Shown here in pieces: positions 38,491 to 50,390 of a DNA stretch of 64,000 nucleotides; position 1 is the stretch's first letter, and each line of letters opens with the position of its first letter. Position numbers and translations under genes: made by a program. This DNA comes from Enterobacteriaceae bacterium ESL0689 (GTDB lineage: Bacteria > Pseudomonadota > Gammaproteobacteria > Enterobacterales > Enterobacteriaceae), in contig JAQTIF010000001.1 in NCBI GenBank assembly GCA_029433525.1, positions 1,302,001-1,366,000 of the forward strand, written 5' to 3'. The notes beneath the pieces were generated by a model. The model did not search any database. It was not told the origin of the DNA and worked only from the letters and a program-made list of their open reading frames with translations.

Positions 38491-39189
38491 ATGAAAATTG
38501 GTATCATTGGCGCTATGGAAGAAGAAGTTACTCTCCTGCGCGATAAAATCAACCATTGTCAGACATTCACCCTCGGTGGCAGTGAAATTTACACCGGTCA
38601 GCTTGGGGGCTGTGATGTCGCGTTGTTAAAGTCGGGAATTGGTAAAGTGGCGGCTGCGATGGGTGCGGTACTCCTGCTGGAACACTGCCAGCCCGATGTG
38701 GTGATCAATACCGGTTCCGCTGGTGGCCTGGCGTCGACCCTGCAGGTCGGTGATATCGTTATTTCTGACGAAACACGCTATCACGATGCTGATGTCACCG
38801 CCTTCGGTTATGAATATGGTCAGTTACCGGACTGCCCGGCAGGTTTTAAAGCCGACGATAAGCTTATCGCCACCGCCCAGCGTTGTATTACCGCGCTGGG
38901 ACTGCATGCGGTACGGGGTCTTATCGTCAGCGGCGATGCGTTCATCAACGGCGCTGATGGGCTGGAGAAAATCCGCCATCATTTCCCGCAGGCCGTCGCG
39001 GTCGAGATGGAAGCCACTGCTATTGCACATGTTTGCCATAACTTCGGCGTCCCCTTTGTGGTGGTACGGGCGATTTCCGACGTGGCAGATAAGCAATCTC
39101 ACCTGAGCTTCGATGAGTTTCTGGCCACTGCCGCGAAACAATCTTCATTGATGGTGGAGAAAATGGTGCAGCATCTGACCCATGGTTAA
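38491..39189 (+). CDS. mtnN: 5'-methylthioadenosine/S-adenosylhomocysteine nucleosidase
   Basis: A 232-residue enzyme, exact E. coli Pfs length, with [20 protein letters not shown], the TGSAGGLA motif and the base-binding [12 protein letters not shown]. It cleaves methylthioadenosine and S-adenosylhomocysteine, feeding methionine salvage and autoinducer-2 precursor formation. The start at 38491 is chosen by homology. It overlaps btuF by 8 bases. Confidence 0.97.
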   Translation: MKIGIIGAMEEEVTLLRDKINHCQTFTLGGSEIYTGQLGGCDVALLKSGIGKVAAAMGAVLLLEHCQPDVVINTGSAGGLASTLQVGDIVISDETRYHDADVTAFGYEYGQLPDCPAGFKADDKLIATAQRCITALGLHAVRGLIVSGDAFINGADGLEKIRHHFPQAVAVEMEATAIAHVCHNFGVPFVVVRAISDVADKQSHLSFDEFLATAAKQSSLMVEKMVQHLTHG

Positions 39190-39982
39190 GCTGCTGAAAC
39201 GACTGCTGTGCGCGGTGTGGCTGCTGATCCCGCTATCGCTCTTTGCCACACCGCGGGTTATCTCGCTGTCACCGGCCAATACCGAGCTGGCATTTGCCGC
39301 CGGGATCACCCCGATTGCGGTCAGTAGCTATTCCGATTATCCGCCCGCCGCCCGTGATATCGAACAGGTCGCTAACTGGCAGGGTCTTAATCTGGAGCGT
39401 ATTGTGGCGTTGCAACCGGATCTGATTCTGGCATGGCGGGGCGGAAACAGCGAACGTCAGGTGAATCAGCTCAGTCGGCTGGGGATCAAAGTGATATGGG
39501 TCGAGACGACGACCATCGCAGATATTATCGCCACCCTGCAACAGCTGGCCGCGTGGAGCCCTCAGCCGGAAAAAGCCCGCCAGGCCGCTCAGAAGATGCA
39601 AAACAGTTATGCGACGCTCCAGACACGCTACGCCAATGTCGCCCGCCAGCGGGTCTTTTTACAATTCGGTACACAGCCGCTTTTTACCACCAATCACCAC
39701 TCGATTCAGCATCAGATCCTGACACTGTGTGGGGGAGAAAATATTTTTGCCGCCAGTCCTGCACCGTGGCCTCAGGTCGGTCGCGAGCAGGTACTGGCCG
39801 GAAAGCCACAGGTTATTGTTATCGCTGGTGATATCAGCAAAGCACGCGCGGTCGAGCGCTACTGGCATGATCAGCCAGGTGTGCGCGTTATTGCCCTCAA
39901 TCATGACTGGTTTGAACGTGCTGGCCCGCGTATTCTGTTAGCGGCTCAGCAACTCTGCCGCGCACTGGCGCAGGAGGGGTAA
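39182..39982 (+). CDS. btuF: Vitamin B12 ABC transporter substrate-binding protein
   Basis: A 266-residue periplasmic protein with an N-terminal signal ([19 protein letters not shown]) and the cluster-A binding-protein fold motifs [17 protein letters not shown] and [15 protein letters not shown]. It delivers cobalamin to BtuCD; those genes are not in the window. Overlap with mtnN matches the E. coli arrangement. yadS, which follows in E. coli, is missing. Confidence 0.93.
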   Translation: MVKLLKRLLCAVWLLIPLSLFATPRVISLSPANTELAFAAGITPIAVSSYSDYPPAARDIEQVANWQGLNLERIVALQPDLILAWRGGNSERQVNQLSRLGIKVIWVETTTIADIIATLQQLAAWSPQPEKARQAAQKMQNSYATLQTRYANVARQRVFLQFGTQPLFTTNHHSIQHQILTLCGGENIFAASPAPWPQVGREQVLAGKPQVIVIAGDISKARAVERYWHDQPGVRVIALNHDWFERAGPRILLAAQQLCRALAQEG

Positions 39983-40006
39983 AGGGGGTGACTGCGGATG
40001 CCAGAA

Positions 40007-40351
40007 TTAGATGCTGAATGACGATCCACAACCGCAGGTGCTCTTCGCATTGGGGTTGATCACAATAAAGCGGGAACCTTCCAGACCTTCGCTGTAATCG
40101 ACAGAACCACCGACCAGATATTGCAGGCTCATCGGGTCAACCACCAGTTCAACCCCCTGTTTCTCGATGGTCATATCACCTTCGTTCACCTGATCATCAA
40201 AGGTGAAGCCGTACTGGAAGCCACTGCATCCTCCGCCGGTAATATAGACGCGCAACTTGAGATTGGGATTCTCTTCATCGGCAATCAGCAGTTTGACTTT
40301 TTTTGCTGCAGCATCGGTAAATTCCAGCGGTAACGCTATATCATCACTCAT
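40007..40351 (-). CDS. erpA: Iron-sulfur cluster insertion protein ErpA
   Basis: A 114-residue A-type carrier with the three conserved cysteines in [11 protein letters not shown] and CGCGSSFSI. It delivers Fe-S clusters to isoprenoid and respiratory enzymes. Length and sequence are as in E. coli ErpA. It is convergent with btuF across 24 bases. Confidence 0.97.
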   Translation of the reverse strand: MSDDIALPLEFTDAAAKKVKLLIADEENPNLKLRVYITGGGCSGFQYGFTFDDQVNEGDMTIEKQGVELVVDPMSLQYLVGGSVDYSEGLEGSRFIVINPNAKSTCGCGSSFSI

Positions 40352-40435
40352 TTTATTACGCTCCCATTGAGACTTATGGTAGGTTAAAGAATAACCTGAC
40401 CTCTGGCATCATTATCTAACAGGCAATGAAATCGT

Positions 40436-41842
40436 TCAAGTGCTGGCCCCTGACGTCGACGGCGTGCTGGCGGCCTGTTTCGCCAGGGTACGTTCAAGAA
40501 TAGTCGAATATAACGGTTTACCGCCGAGGAATTGCGCCAGCAGGGTTGCGCCAAGACAGGTGATGATCATCGGTAAAATAAGTTGATAATTATCGGTCAT
40601 CTCCAGCACAAGGATAATGCCGGTTAAAGGCGCACGAACAGAGGCCGCCATCAGCGCGCCCATTCCGGCGATAGCAAATGTGCCCGCTTGCAGATGCCAG
40701 TCGGGTAACATCGGTATCATGGCCATACCAAACGCCGTACCCAGTAAGGTTCCCAGCGCCAGCATCGGAGCAAAAATACCCCCGGGCGCACCGGAAGAGA
40801 AACACAGTAATGTCATCAATACCCGAGCGGCAAAGATCCACAGTAACCAGCTGACCGGGAAATTTCCTGTTGCCGCAAGCGGGATCAGGCTAAAACCACC
40901 GCCTGTTACTGCGGGTTCGATCAGCGCCAGCACGCCGCATAATCCGCCAATCAACGCGCCGATCATCACCGCTTTTTTGCGACTAGCGCCATAAATACGC
41001 TGGAACAGATCCTGGGTTGCCAGCACCAGGCGATTAAACAACGGCCCGATACAGCCAAAAATCATCCCGAGGATCAGATATAACCACAGCGTCTTTACCG
41101 GTGCATCGCCCGATTTACCGATGTCGATGATCGCCGATTGACCATTAAAGAGTTGAAACACAATCGCCGACATAATCACCCCGGTAAAAACCGCTTTGAT
41201 CGAGATCAGATTGTAGCGAAACTGTGGGCGCATCTCTTCGAGGATAAATAAAATTCCCGCCAGGGGTGCGTTAAAGGCTGCTGAAAGCCCGGCCGCCGCT
41301 CCTGTTGCCAGTAAGGTGTGACGGGCTTCGGGACTGCGCAAATGAAACATATCCAGCATCATGCGCCCGATATTCCCCCCCAGCTGTACCGTGGGGCCCT
41401 CACGTCCAAGCACCATGCCCGCTCCCAGTGTCCCCATGCCGCCGATAAACTTGACCGGCAACACTCGCCACCAGCGCACCGGGCGCAGATCTTCCAGCGC
41501 GCCCTCTATTTACGGGATGCCGGAACCACCTGCCTCCGGGGCAAAACGTCGCACCAGATAGTAGCCCGTCATTGCCAGAAAAGCAGAACAGAGAAAGGCT
41601 AGCGGCCAGAACAGGAATGGTCGGTCAGCGAACTGTACCAGGGTCATGAGCCGCAGATTTTGTACCCCCGTCACCCCTTTTTCAAAAGCGACGCCAGCCA
41701 CGCCGGTCAGGGTTCCGACGACGGCGGCCATCAACAACACCGTTAGCGGTGTTTTATCACGCTGGATCAGGCGATGTACCACCGCCATACGGCGCAAGCG
41801 TTCGATCTGTTTTGCTTCAGAGGAGGAAGGGACTCTTTTCAT
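40436..41842 (-). pseudogene. clcA: H+/Cl- exchange transporter ClcA, interrupted by one stop codon
   Basis: The full 468-codon frame is collinear with E. coli ClcA (473 residues) and open except for a TAA at 41510-41512. It follows the selectivity-filter motif EAGGSGIP, where other ClcA proteins have Glu (GSGIPE), so a G-to-T change of GAA/GAG to TAA explains it. Downstream, [20 protein letters not shown] and GREGPTVQ (gating glutamate) continue in the same frame. No other damage is seen, so the mutation is recent, or a read error. If real, acid-resistance chloride exchange by ClcA is lost. Confidence 0.9.
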
Positions 41843-41905
41843 GTTTTTTCTTTATTTTCAATTTAGGATCAGGGGAAGACACCCTGTGTTAAGCTTTTTC
41901 TCTGC

Positions 41906-42055
41906 TTAGCACCTGGCTCATCAGGCTATTTTACTTGCCATTTTGGCCCTGGACAGTGCTCGAAATCCTCAGGTACGACCTGTATGCTGCGGTTTCTCCG
42001 CGCTGTTCGTGTCCAGACTGGCTGCGCCAATAACGCCTGGTGGGCCAGGCTCTTA
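41906..42055 (+). repeat. Interspersed imperfect-palindromic repeat, copy D
   Basis: A full-length copy (TTAGCACCTGGCTCATCAGG to GGGCCAGGCTCTTA). Interior blocks TTTTACTTGCCATTTTGGCC, AGTGCTCGAAATCCTCAGGT and TGGCTGCGCCAATAACGCCT match copy C. It lies between clcA and hemL, which are divergent, so it sits in a promoter region. Confidence 0.9.
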
Positions 42056-42140
42056 GCGCCTGCCGGATGATGGTATATAACTCCAGCGTAATCACTTAGA
42101 ATAAGCAGTCAGATATTTAATACCAATCAGGATCATAGTA

Positions 42141-43421
42141 ATGAGCAAATCGGAAACTCTTTATCACGCCGCACGTGAACTTATCCCCGGCGGTGTCAAT
42201 TCTCCTGTACGGGCTTTTAGCGGTGTTGGTGGCACGCCCCTGTTTATCGAACGTGCCGATGGCGCTTATCTCTATGATGTTGATGGTAAAGCCTACATTG
42301 ATTATATCGGTTCCTGGGGGCCGATGGTATTAGGCCATAACCATCCGGTGATCCGCAATGCCGTCATCGATGCCGCAAAACGTGGCCTGAGTTTTGGTGC
42401 CCCCACCGAGATGGAAGTCGCGATGGCGCAGCGGGTGACTGAGCTGGTGCCGACGATGGATATGGTGCGGATGGTCAATTCCGGCACGGAAGCGACGATG
42501 AGCGCTATCCGCCTGGCGCGGGGCTTTACCGGGCGGGATAAAATTATCAAATTTGAAGGTTGTTATCACGGTCATGCTGACTGTCTGCTGGTTAAAGCGG
42601 GTTCCGGGGCGTTGACACTGGGCCAGCCGAACTCGCCAGGCGTTCCCGCTGACTTTGCTAAACATACCCTGACCTGCACCTATAACGATCTGGCCTCCGT
42701 GCGTGCCGCATTCAGCCAGTATCCACAAGAGATCGCCTGTATTATTGTCGAGCCGGTGGCCGGTAATATGAACTGTATTCCGCCACTGCCTGATTTTCTG
42801 CCTGGTCTGCGTGCCTTGTGTGATGAGTTCGGTGCGTTGCTGATTATCGATGAGGTGATGACCGGCTTTCGCGTGGCGTTGGCCGGTGCGCAGTCTTACT
42901 ATGGTGTGGTGCCGGATCTGACCTGTCTGGGCAAAATCATTGGCGGTGGAATGCCGGTCGGTGCTTTTGGTGGGCGCCGTGATGTGATGCAGGCGCTGGC
43001 ACCGGATGGCCCGGTGTATCAGGCGGGTACGCTCTCCGGCAATCCGATTGCAATGGCTGCGGGACTCGCCTGCCTGAACGAAGTCGCTCAGCCCGGTGTG
43101 CAGGAAACATTAACCGATCTGACCGACCAGCTGGCTCAGGGATTGCTGGATGCGGCTGGTGATGCTGAAATTCCGCTGGTAGTCAATCATGTCGGCGGCA
43201 TGTTTGGTCTGTTCTTTACCTCCGCGCCACAAGTGACCTGCTACCAGGATGTCCTGAAGTGCGATGTGGAACGCTTTAAGCGCTTCTTCCATCTGATGCT
43301 CAACGAGGGCGTCTATCTGGCTCCTTCCGCATTTGAGGCCGGATTTATGTCGGTGGCGCATAGCGATGATGATATCAATGCCACCATTGCTGCGGCACGT
43401 AAGGCATTCGCACAACTGTAA
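42141..43421 (+). CDS. hemL: Glutamate-1-semialdehyde 2,1-aminomutase
   Basis: A 426-residue PLP enzyme of haem synthesis that converts glutamate-1-semialdehyde to 5-aminolevulinate. N-terminal [18 protein letters not shown], the cofactor motif [17 protein letters not shown], and the PLP lysine in [13 protein letters not shown] are present; length equals E. coli HemL. In E. coli fhuACDB separates hemL from mrcB; here they are convergent neighbours. Confidence 0.97.
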   Translation: MSKSETLYHAARELIPGGVNSPVRAFSGVGGTPLFIERADGAYLYDVDGKAYIDYIGSWGPMVLGHNHPVIRNAVIDAAKRGLSFGAPTEMEVAMAQRVTELVPTMDMVRMVNSGTEATMSAIRLARGFTGRDKIIKFEGCYHGHADCLLVKAGSGALTLGQPNSPGVPADFAKHTLTCTYNDLASVRAAFSQYPQEIACIIVEPVAGNMNCIPPLPDFLPGLRALCDEFGALLIIDEVMTGFRVALAGAQSYYGVVPDLTCLGKIIGGGMPVGAFGGRRDVMQALAPDGPVYQAGTLSGNPIAMAAGLACLNEVAQPGVQETLTDLTDQLAQGLLDAAGDAEIPLVVNHVGGMFGLFFTSAPQVTCYQDVLKCDVERFKRFFHLMLNEGVYLAPSAFEAGFMSVAHSDDDINATIAAARKAFAQL

Positions 43422-43424
43422 GTG

Positions 43425-43448
43425 CCATCGGGGAGTGCTCCCCGATGG
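43425..43448. terminator. Hairpin terminator between hemL and mrcB
   Basis: CCATCGGGGAG and CTCCCCGATGG pair around a tiny loop three bases after the hemL stop. The T-run is short (TT), but the position between convergent genes supports termination. Confidence 0.65.
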
Positions 43449-43471
43449 TTATCGCTCGTTGTGTCTGAACA

Positions 43472-46021
43472 TTAATTGCTACCGAACATCTCCTTGATCC
43501 AGCCAGCAACGCCGTCGCTCTTTTCCGGTGCTGGCGGTGGCGCAGATGATGGCTGGCGATCAGGTTGATTAAACGGATTATTTTGCTGTTGCAACAATTC
43601 GTCTTGCTGACACAAGGTATCAGGCGAGGTTGCCCAGACGGGCAGAGAACGCACGCCATCACCGGCGCAGACAAAATTACCATTGCTGTCCACCGCCATC
43701 TCCACCACATTTTCCGGCGCAGTCAGCAGCAGGGGTGTCGGCGTCTGGTTATCCAGATAACGTTGATAAATAGACATCGCACCACTCGCGCCATACAGCT
43801 TGGTTGGCTGGTTATTATCACGACCGACCCATGTGATCGTCACCTGATTGCCATCAATACCGGCAAACCAGGTATCCACATTATTGTTGGTGGTCCCGGT
43901 TTTCCCCGCCAGATGCAAATCGGGATATCGGGCACCCAACTGACGTCCTGTACCGCGCTGTATCACCTGCTGCATCGTCCATAGGGTCATATACGCCGCC
44001 TGTGCCGGGACTTCTCGTTGTGCCTGCGGGTAGCTCTGATAAAGTATCTTGCCATCTTCGGCGATCACCGAACGCAGTGCCGACAGGGTGGCGCGGTTAC
44101 CACCGCTGGCAATCGTCTGGAAGGCTTGTGCGACCTCCACAGGCGTGAAATTCAGTGCCCCCAGTAGCATCGCAGGAACCATGTCAATCTGTGCTTTCGG
44201 GATGCCCAGTTTCTGCCAGGTTTCGCTGACGGCCGGTAAACCCAGCGTCATTCCGAGATTCACGGTCGGTACATTCATCGATCGGGTGAGTGCGTCCACC
44301 AGCATCACCTGTTCACTGAAACGCCGATCATCATTCTGGGGCGACCAGGTCTGGCCATTCGCTAAACGCAGGGTGATCGGCGCATCAGCAATCAGGGTAT
44401 TCAGACGATACTGATTTGGTTGACTTAACGCCGTGAGATAAGTGGCGGGTTTCGCCAGTGAACCAATGGAGCGACGCGCCTGCATCGCCCGGTTATAACC
44501 AGCGAATTGTGGATCGGCACCGCCAATCATCGCCCGGACTTCGCCGCTCAAACGATCAACGACGACCATTGCGGTTTCCAGATCGGGCAACTTACGCTGT
44601 TTCTTCAGTAACGGGATACCTTCAAGCACCGCTTTTTCGGCGGCATCCTGCGAGACAGGATCAAAAGTGGTAAAAATTTTCACGCCGGAAAGGTCTTTCA
44701 CCTTATCGCCGAGCTTATCCTGTAATTCCTGACGTACCAGCTGCATAAATGCCGGTTGAGGAGAGATGACGCCACCTCGCGGTTGTACGCCCAGCGGACG
44801 GGCGCTCAGCAGGGTGTAGAGCTCCTGGTCGATCACTTTCTGGGTCTGCAATAAACGCAGCACCAGATTGCGCCGTTCAAGCGCCAGCTTTGGATTACGC
44901 CACGGGTTGTATACTGACGCGCCTTTTACCATTCCCACCAGCAAAGCCTGCTGATCAAGGCTGAGTTCTTCTACCGGGCGACCAAAATAGTAGAGGCTTG
45001 CCAGCGGGAACCCCCGGATTTCGTTGCCGCCACTCTGGCCGAGGTAGACCTCATTCATATACAGCTCAAGGATACGATCCTTGCTATAGCGGGCATCGAC
45101 GATCAGCGCCATATAGGCTTCATTCACTTTACGCCAGTAGGAACGTTCGCTGGAAAGAAACAGGTTCTTGACCAGTTGTTGCGTCAGCGTACTGGCACCT
45201 TGTACCGCCCGCCCGGCGATCAGGTTCGCCAGTACCGCACGACCGATTGAGTACAGGCTAATGCCATCATGCTGGTAAAAGTGGCGATCTTCGGTCACCT
45301 GTAGGGTCTCTACCAGTAAATCGGGGAAGCCGCTCCGTTTGACAAACAGACGCTGTTCGCCATTGGCCGATTGCAGCATGGTAATCAAGCGGGGATCGAG
45401 ACGGAAGAAGCCAAACTGACGGTTGTTTTCCATATTTTCAATCGATTGCAGACGATCGCCGTCAAAATTCAAACGGGCACGAACCTGTCCTTCTTTACTA
45501 TCCGGAAAATCAAATGGCCGACGAATCATCTCAATACGATTGCCCTGCACGGTATACTCCCCAGGGCGTGTCATCGCACTGACCTGGCGATACTGTGTGG
45601 CATTGAGCAGATTGATCATCTCGTTTTTACTGATTGGCATATCGGGTTCGAGATTGACCATTCGGCCATATACCGCAGCGGGAAGATCCCAGACTTTACC
45701 ATCGATACGACTACGGATTTTCTGATCAAGATAGACACCATAGGCAGCGATCAGTACAGCAAAAACGATCACCAGCCTGATGATCCACCACCAGCGAAAC
45801 CCTTTACGGCGCGGGGATTTCCCCCGACGGCGTGCTTTCTTTAATTTCGGCTTCGGCATCGGCTCATCATCATAGTCATCTTCATCATATTCATTATCAT
45901 CATAGTCATTGTCATCATCGTCGTAATCTTCACCCTGGTTGCGACGACGGGAGGCGTGTTGTTTTTCCGGACGTGAGGATTTCACTTGACGCCCGATCGG
46001 CTCGCGGTGATTTCCCGCCAT
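43472..46021 (-). CDS. mrcB: Penicillin-binding protein 1B
   Basis: An 849-residue bifunctional peptidoglycan synthase. The cytoplasmic tail has an unusually long acidic Asp/Tyr/Glu stretch (about 30-55), then one membrane helix (about 77-98), the UB2H domain ([16 protein letters not shown]), the GT51 glycosyltransferase with [10 protein letters not shown] and [13 protein letters not shown], and the transpeptidase with [12 protein letters not shown] (SxxK Ser), SMNVP and KTGTTNN. The ATG at 46021 has GGAG at good distance; the ATG 6 bases upstream does not. It is regulated by LpoB and CpoB-Tol. Confidence 0.96.
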   Translation of the reverse strand: MAGNHREPIGRQVKSSRPEKQHASRRRNQGEDYDDDDNDYDDNEYDEDDYDDEPMPKPKLKKARRRGKSPRRKGFRWWWIIRLVIVFAVLIAAYGVYLDQKIRSRIDGKVWDLPAAVYGRMVNLEPDMPISKNEMINLLNATQYRQVSAMTRPGEYTVQGNRIEMIRRPFDFPDSKEGQVRARLNFDGDRLQSIENMENNRQFGFFRLDPRLITMLQSANGEQRLFVKRSGFPDLLVETLQVTEDRHFYQHDGISLYSIGRAVLANLIAGRAVQGASTLTQQLVKNLFLSSERSYWRKVNEAYMALIVDARYSKDRILELYMNEVYLGQSGGNEIRGFPLASLYYFGRPVEELSLDQQALLVGMVKGASVYNPWRNPKLALERRNLVLRLLQTQKVIDQELYTLLSARPLGVQPRGGVISPQPAFMQLVRQELQDKLGDKVKDLSGVKIFTTFDPVSQDAAEKAVLEGIPLLKKQRKLPDLETAMVVVDRLSGEVRAMIGGADPQFAGYNRAMQARRSIGSLAKPATYLTALSQPNQYRLNTLIADAPITLRLANGQTWSPQNDDRRFSEQVMLVDALTRSMNVPTVNLGMTLGLPAVSETWQKLGIPKAQIDMVPAMLLGALNFTPVEVAQAFQTIASGGNRATLSALRSVIAEDGKILYQSYPQAQREVPAQAAYMTLWTMQQVIQRGTGRQLGARYPDLHLAGKTGTTNNNVDTWFAGIDGNQVTITWVGRDNNQPTKLYGASGAMSIYQRYLDNQTPTPLLLTAPENVVEMAVDSNGNFVCAGDGVRSLPVWATSPDTLCQQDELLQQQNNPFNQPDRQPSSAPPPAPEKSDGVAGWIKEMFGSN

Positions 46022-46335
46022 GCTCATTCTCCATCTCTTGTAGCGACAGGCTCTTATTCGCTCTTTTTTTATTGTTTGCTGGATATACCATCAATTATCT
46101 CTGGCTGCAGAGAATAGCATCAATCAGGTTGTTGACAAAGAAGGGTGATGAGGATTTCCGGCACAGGATCCTGTGCATTAAGCGTTATTTTAGCGGGCAA
46201 AACGTTGGCGGATGGCTGACAAATATACTGTGACGCGACGCAATTAACAGGCAGATATGATTTTCCGGTCACTGATGCTTATGAGTGAGCCCGGCGATAG
46301 TCAACAAAACGGTGACCGCCGGGCGCAAAAAAGTG
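46022..46335. other. Intergenic region with stem-loop, mrcB to amidohydrolase
   Basis: No gene is visible. An 8-bp inverted repeat GCCCGGCG/CGCCGGGC at 46289-46324, with an adjacent run of A, is a plausible transcript end for the amidohydrolase-MFS pair on the minus strand. The mrcB promoter is presumably within 46030-46200 but I could not define it. Confidence 0.4.
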
Positions 46336-47517
46336 CTAATCAATGTTCAGTAACTGGCTCACCAGCGCGATGTGGGTTTTGATACCCGCCGCCAGAACAT
46401 CTTCATCGATACGGAAATGGGGATTATGTACGCTCCATGTTGCGCCTTTTTCCTTATTGCCACAGCCGATGAACAGGAAAGTACCGGGAATTTTTTCCTG
46501 ATAGGAGGAAAAATCTTCACTGCCGAACAGTGGCCGCTCTTCCCGCTTCAGTGTACCGGCCGGAAAGTGGCGTTCGATAGCCGCCATCGCGATAGCGTTG
46601 GTGCTGGGATGGTTATAACCCACGGCATAACCTTGCTGCCAGCGGATCTCACTGCTTGCGCCGTGGGCGGCGGTGATGCCGTTGATGATCCGTGACATCA
46701 GCTTTGGCACCTCTTCACGCACTTGCTGATTATGGGTGCGTAACGTCCCCGCCAGCTTAGTGCTATTGGGGATCACGTTATAGCTGTCACCCGACTGAAA
46801 GGTGGCGATAGTCAGCACCGGGGCGGTTGCCGGGTCGACATTCCGCGCGACAATCTGTTGCAGGGCGGTGACAACTTCCGCACCGATGGTGATGGGATCA
46901 ATACAGTGTTGCGGCATCGAACCATGACCGCCTTTGCCCTGGATAGTAATATCGAAGTTATCACTGGATGCGACGTAGACGCCCTCTTTCAGCGAAAGTT
47001 TACCTGTTGGTATCGCCGGTAAAACGTGCAGGCCAAAAATATGTTCTACATCATCCAGTATGCCGATCTTCACCAGTTCGCGGGCACCCCCTGGTGGGAC
47101 TTCCTCTGCTGGCTGGAAAATAAATTTAATACTGCCGTGCAGTTTGTCACCTAGCTGGCTGAGTACCTTCGCTGCACCCATCAGCATCGCCGCGTGCGCA
47201 TCGTGACCGCAGGCGTGCATGACCCCTGGTACGGTGGAACAGAAATGTTCACCGCTCTCTTCCTGCAAGGGCAACGCGTCAATATCGGCACGTAATGCCC
47301 ACATCGGCCCTGGATGGGCGCCGCGCAGTACGGCAATAACGCAGTTTTCCAGCGGGCGGCTGATTTCCAGTTCGCTGAAAGAAGCCAGTTCACTGGCAAT
47401 ATAATCGGCCGTCGGTTTTTCCTGAAAAGAGAGATCAGGATGAGCATGGATATGACGACGCCAGCGCAGAGCCTCTTCGGCAGCAGCGGAAACCAACAGT
47501 TCAGTAGCGTGATTCAT
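46336..47517 (-). CDS. M20D-family amidohydrolase (aminoacylase/hippurate hydrolase type)
   Basis: A 393-residue metallopeptidase-like enzyme. Motifs of the M20D group are present: [17 protein letters not shown], the metal-binding [25 protein letters not shown] and the dimer-domain [13 protein letters not shown]. Such enzymes cleave N-acyl amino acids (hippurate, indole-acetyl amino acids and similar); the substrate cannot be told from sequence. The start at 47517 follows AAGGA; an upstream TTG is in frame. The next gene upstream, an MFS transporter, ends 11 bases before this ATG and probably imports the substrate. Confidence 0.88.
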   Translation of the reverse strand: MNHATELLVSAAAEEALRWRRHIHAHPDLSFQEKPTADYIASELASFSELEISRPLENCVIAVLRGAHPGPMWALRADIDALPLQEESGEHFCSTVPGVMHACGHDAHAAMLMGAAKVLSQLGDKLHGSIKFIFQPAEEVPPGGARELVKIGILDDVEHIFGLHVLPAIPTGKLSLKEGVYVASSDNFDITIQGKGGHGSMPQHCIDPITIGAEVVTALQQIVARNVDPATAPVLTIATFQSGDSYNVIPNSTKLAGTLRTHNQQVREEVPKLMSRIINGITAAHGASSEIRWQQGYAVGYNHPSTNAIAMAAIERHFPAGTLKREERPLFGSEDFSSYQEKIPGTFLFIGCGNKEKGATWSVHNPHFRIDEDVLAAGIKTHIALVSQLLNID

Positions 47518-47528
47518 AAATTTTTCCT

Positions 47529-48728
47529 TCAATCAGCAGCAGACGAAGCAGCGACGATGGCTTTGCGGCGCATCAATGGCAGCACCGCAATTGCCGAGCA
47601 GACCATCGCCAGTGACAGAAACAGGAACGTACTGGCATAACCGTGAGTCGTCGCCACCAGATAACCAATCACGATCGGTGCGACAAAGCCTCCCAGCGTT
47701 CCCCCGGTATTAATCAGACCGATAGCCGACCCCATAATGTTTTCCGGTAGGCGTTTCATCGGCAGCGTAAAGGCCGTGACGAAGGCGGTCATTAAAAAGA
47801 TGTCGCCGATGAATAACAGCAGGCTGGCAATCAGTGGGTCCGGGGCATAAAAAATGGCAAAAATAGCCGCGCCACTGATCAGCGCACTGACAGCGATCAC
47901 CTGTGATTCACGATTGAGAAAATATTTTCCTACCAGCCAGCCAGTGCCCAGCGAAGATATCCACATACCAAGGCCACCCGCGGCGACGACGTAGCCAGAG
48001 CCAGTCAGCGACATTCCCATGTTTTGTACGAAAAATTTGGGTAGCCATGCCATCAGACCATAGGTAGGAATATTGATACAGAATATCGCGATAAACAGCA
48101 GAATAACGGTGGGGTTACGCCATAATGCATGATGAGTGGCCTCTTTTTTTGCGGCTACCGTTGCCGCTGGCTGTTGGCGTGGCACCTGCCAGGCGATGAG
48201 AGCTGCAACCACACAGACCATTAGCCCAAGTACAACAAAGGAGTAATGCCATCCAAGAGCGGATATGGCCTTAGTCGCAATAATCGGCCCGATAGTCATC
48301 GCCAGTCCTGCCGATGACAGCAAAATAGACTGGGCGAAAGTGCGTTTTTCGACGCTGAAATTACTGACCACCGCTTTGGCACATGAACAAGGGTAGCCGG
48401 AATGGCCGACGCCGGAAAGGAAACGAAACAGTAGCAGAAGCGCGAAACTGAAACCCAGACCACCGAAGCAGAGGGCACACCCCCCCAGCGCTAAGAGTGA
48501 CATGATGAGCATCGGTTTATAGCCAATTCGGTCATTCAGCCAGCCGGAGGGGATCTGGAATAGCGAATAAGCGAGGAAAAAAACACCGGTGATATAGCCC
48601 AGTTGTTTACTATCGAGGCTAAACTCCTGCTCTATCGGCAACATCGCGAAGCCGATGACGGTTTTATCGATATAAACGAAGACATAGCCAATAAACAGCA
48701 AAAAGATCATTTGGTACTGACTTTTCAT
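47529..48728 (-). CDS. MFS transporter, anion:cation symporter type
   Basis: A 399-residue protein with about 12 hydrophobic helices. It begins [20 protein letters not shown] and carries the MFS loop motif [13 protein letters not shown] after helix 2 and [13 protein letters not shown] in helix 4, as in the glucarate/phthalate-like ACS family. GGCGGAAAT precedes the chosen ATG. It forms a tight pair with the downstream amidohydrolase, which suggests uptake of an acylated amino acid or aromatic acid. The exact substrate is unknown. Confidence 0.85.
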   Translation of the reverse strand: MKSQYQMIFLLFIGYVFVYIDKTVIGFAMLPIEQEFSLDSKQLGYITGVFFLAYSLFQIPSGWLNDRIGYKPMLIMSLLALGGCALCFGGLGFSFALLLLFRFLSGVGHSGYPCSCAKAVVSNFSVEKRTFAQSILLSSAGLAMTIGPIIATKAISALGWHYSFVVLGLMVCVVAALIAWQVPRQQPAATVAAKKEATHHALWRNPTVILLFIAIFCINIPTYGLMAWLPKFFVQNMGMSLTGSGYVVAAGGLGMWISSLGTGWLVGKYFLNRESQVIAVSALISGAAIFAIFYAPDPLIASLLLFIGDIFLMTAFVTAFTLPMKRLPENIMGSAIGLINTGGTLGGFVAPIVIGYLVATTHGYASTFLFLSLAMVCSAIAVLPLMRRKAIVAASSAAD

Positions 48729-48958
48729 TTTTATTTCCGCCTGTAATCCATAAGTGCGTGCTGGCGTTATCCACATCAATATTGGGGGGTAATGATATGT
48801 GGAAGAAGAGATTAACTCTCTACAGATAATGCTCTTTATATAATAAGAACGAAAAAGATATCTCATAAAAATGAGTTAGTTGCAAGCATTAAGGTCAATG
48901 GTATAGGGCGGCGATGTCTGTTTTGCGATCCGCCAGTCAACTCAGATGTCACCGTTTG

Positions 48959-49663
48959 TTAGCCGCGGGGGGCGCGTCTGGCTAAATAGCGATTTGCCAG
49001 CTGATTCAGGCCGCAGCATAGCAGGTAATAAACAGCGCCAGTAAAAAGAAAAATGGCTAATGGGTAGATCTGTACCCGGTTATTAACCTGACCGGCAACG
49101 GTGGTCAGTTCCGGGACGTTGACGATAAATGCCAGCGAGGTATCTTTAAGCAGATTGATAAAAATGCCCACCAGAGAAGGTTGTATATGACGCAACGCTT
49201 GTGGCAATAAAATCAAATGTAATGCCTGCCAGGCGGAGAAACCCTGGGCGCGAGCCGCCTGATATTGTCCGGCTGGCAATGCCTGCAAGCCCGCCAGCAC
49301 TGAATGCATCACCGACGCACTGGTGAACCACGCCAGCGCGAGAGTGACCGTAACCGCCCCAGGTAGATCGCTGCCGGTGAGCATCGGTAGCAGATACCAG
49401 AGCCAGAAAATAACGAAAATCAGTGGAATACCGCGAATGAGTTCTGCCCACAGAAACAGCAATCGACGAACCAGGCCATGATAGCGCCAGGCGACGCCAG
49501 CCAGTAAAATCCCGCCAGGGAGGGCCAGTATGGCTGCGCCAGTCGCCATCATCAGTGTCAGCACGACACCGCCTGGAATACCTTCCGCCAGTCGCCCCCA
49601 TAGCAGATAATCAAGATTATCGATGATAACCGCCAGATTAACGTTCACAGGATACGCTTCCAT
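48959..49663 (-). CDS. Polar amino-acid ABC transporter permease (GltK type)
   Basis: A 234-residue inner-membrane permease of the HisMQ family: ELIRGIPLIFVIFWLWYLLP and the EAA-like loop QYQAARAQGFSAWQALHLIL, then LLKDTSLAFIVNVPEL. It overlaps the preceding permease gene by 26 bases and is the last gene of a four-gene transporter operon on the minus strand. The substrate is a polar amino acid, probably Glu/Asp-like by resemblance to GltIJKL. Confidence 0.88.
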   Translation of the reverse strand: MEAYPVNVNLAVIIDNLDYLLWGRLAEGIPGGVVLTLMMATGAAILALPGGILLAGVAWRYHGLVRRLLFLWAELIRGIPLIFVIFWLWYLLPMLTGSDLPGAVTVTLALAWFTSASVMHSVLAGLQALPAGQYQAARAQGFSAWQALHLILLPQALRHIQPSLVGIFINLLKDTSLAFIVNVPELTTVAGQVNNRVQIYPLAIFLFTGAVYYLLCCGLNQLANRYLARRAPRG

Positions 49664-50390
49664 TTCGTTTTTTAGCCGGGCCGAAGCAGGAAAGTAGTGT
49701 TCCCGCTATCATGCCAAACGCCAGGTATAACAGGGTTCCGGCACCGAATGCCTCGAGGGCATGAGCGTTATAACTTTCGATTTGCCGAACCTGATAAGTC
49801 AGTTCGGCAAGGCCGATGCCGCTGGCTAGCGAAGAGAGTTTGATGAGATTCAGATACTGACCGACGATGGGTTGCCAGGCGTTTGCCACTGCCTGGGGCA
49901 GCAGGATATAAAGCAGGGTTTGCCATGCGCTCAATCCCTGGCTACATGCGGCCTCCCGTTGACCGAGGCTAATAGCGTGTATCCCGGCAGTGACCTCTTC
50001 TACCAGAAATGCCGACGTAAATACGCTTAATCCCCACATAGAGCAGAGAAATTCAGGGGTGAACCACCAGACGTTTTCCGGCAGAACGGCCCATTGATGA
50101 TCGGCATTGATAAAATCACGCAGGCCCAATGGCAAGCCGTTCCAGGCGGCAAAATACCAGAACAGCAGTTGTACCAGCAGCGGTGTGTTGCGAAATAATG
50201 AAACCCAGCAGGCCACCAGCCCGCGTCCTGCCTTGCCACCCCCTAACCGCAAGGCCAGCAACAGAATAGCCAGAATAGTCGCCAGTACGATCCCGGCGAT
50301 ACTGATCCCTACGGTGGTCAGAAAACCGGAGATCAGCCACTGGAGAGGTTGTCCGCTAAGTATGCCGTGCCAGTCAAAAACAGGAGTCAA
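49638..50390 (-). CDS. Polar amino-acid ABC transporter permease (GltJ type)
   Basis: A 250-residue permease with the motif [20 protein letters not shown] and the EAA loop [20 protein letters not shown], followed by [20 protein letters not shown]. It is the second permease of the operon; its 4-base overlap with the ATPase gene couples translation. Confidence 0.88.
   Translation of the reverse strand: MTPVFDWHGILSGQPLQWLISGFLTTVGISIAGIVLATILAILLLALRLGGGKAGRGLVACWVSLFRNTPLLVQLLFWYFAAWNGLPLGLRDFINADHQWAVLPENVWWFTPEFLCSMWGLSVFTSAFLVEEVTAGIHAISLGQREAACSQGLSAWQTLLYILLPQAVANAWQPIVGQYLNLIKLSSLASGIGLAELTYQVRQIESYNAHALEAFGAGTLLYLAFGMIAGTLLSCFGPAKKRNGSVSCER

Noticed and set aside
43565-43984. A 139-codon plus-strand frame at the mrcB C-terminus
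   Set aside because: Antisense of the well-conserved transpeptidase end; no supporting signals.
45371-45844. A 157-codon plus-strand frame opposite mrcB
   Set aside because: Antisense shadow; the translation has no family features, while mrcB on the minus strand matches PBP1B throughout.
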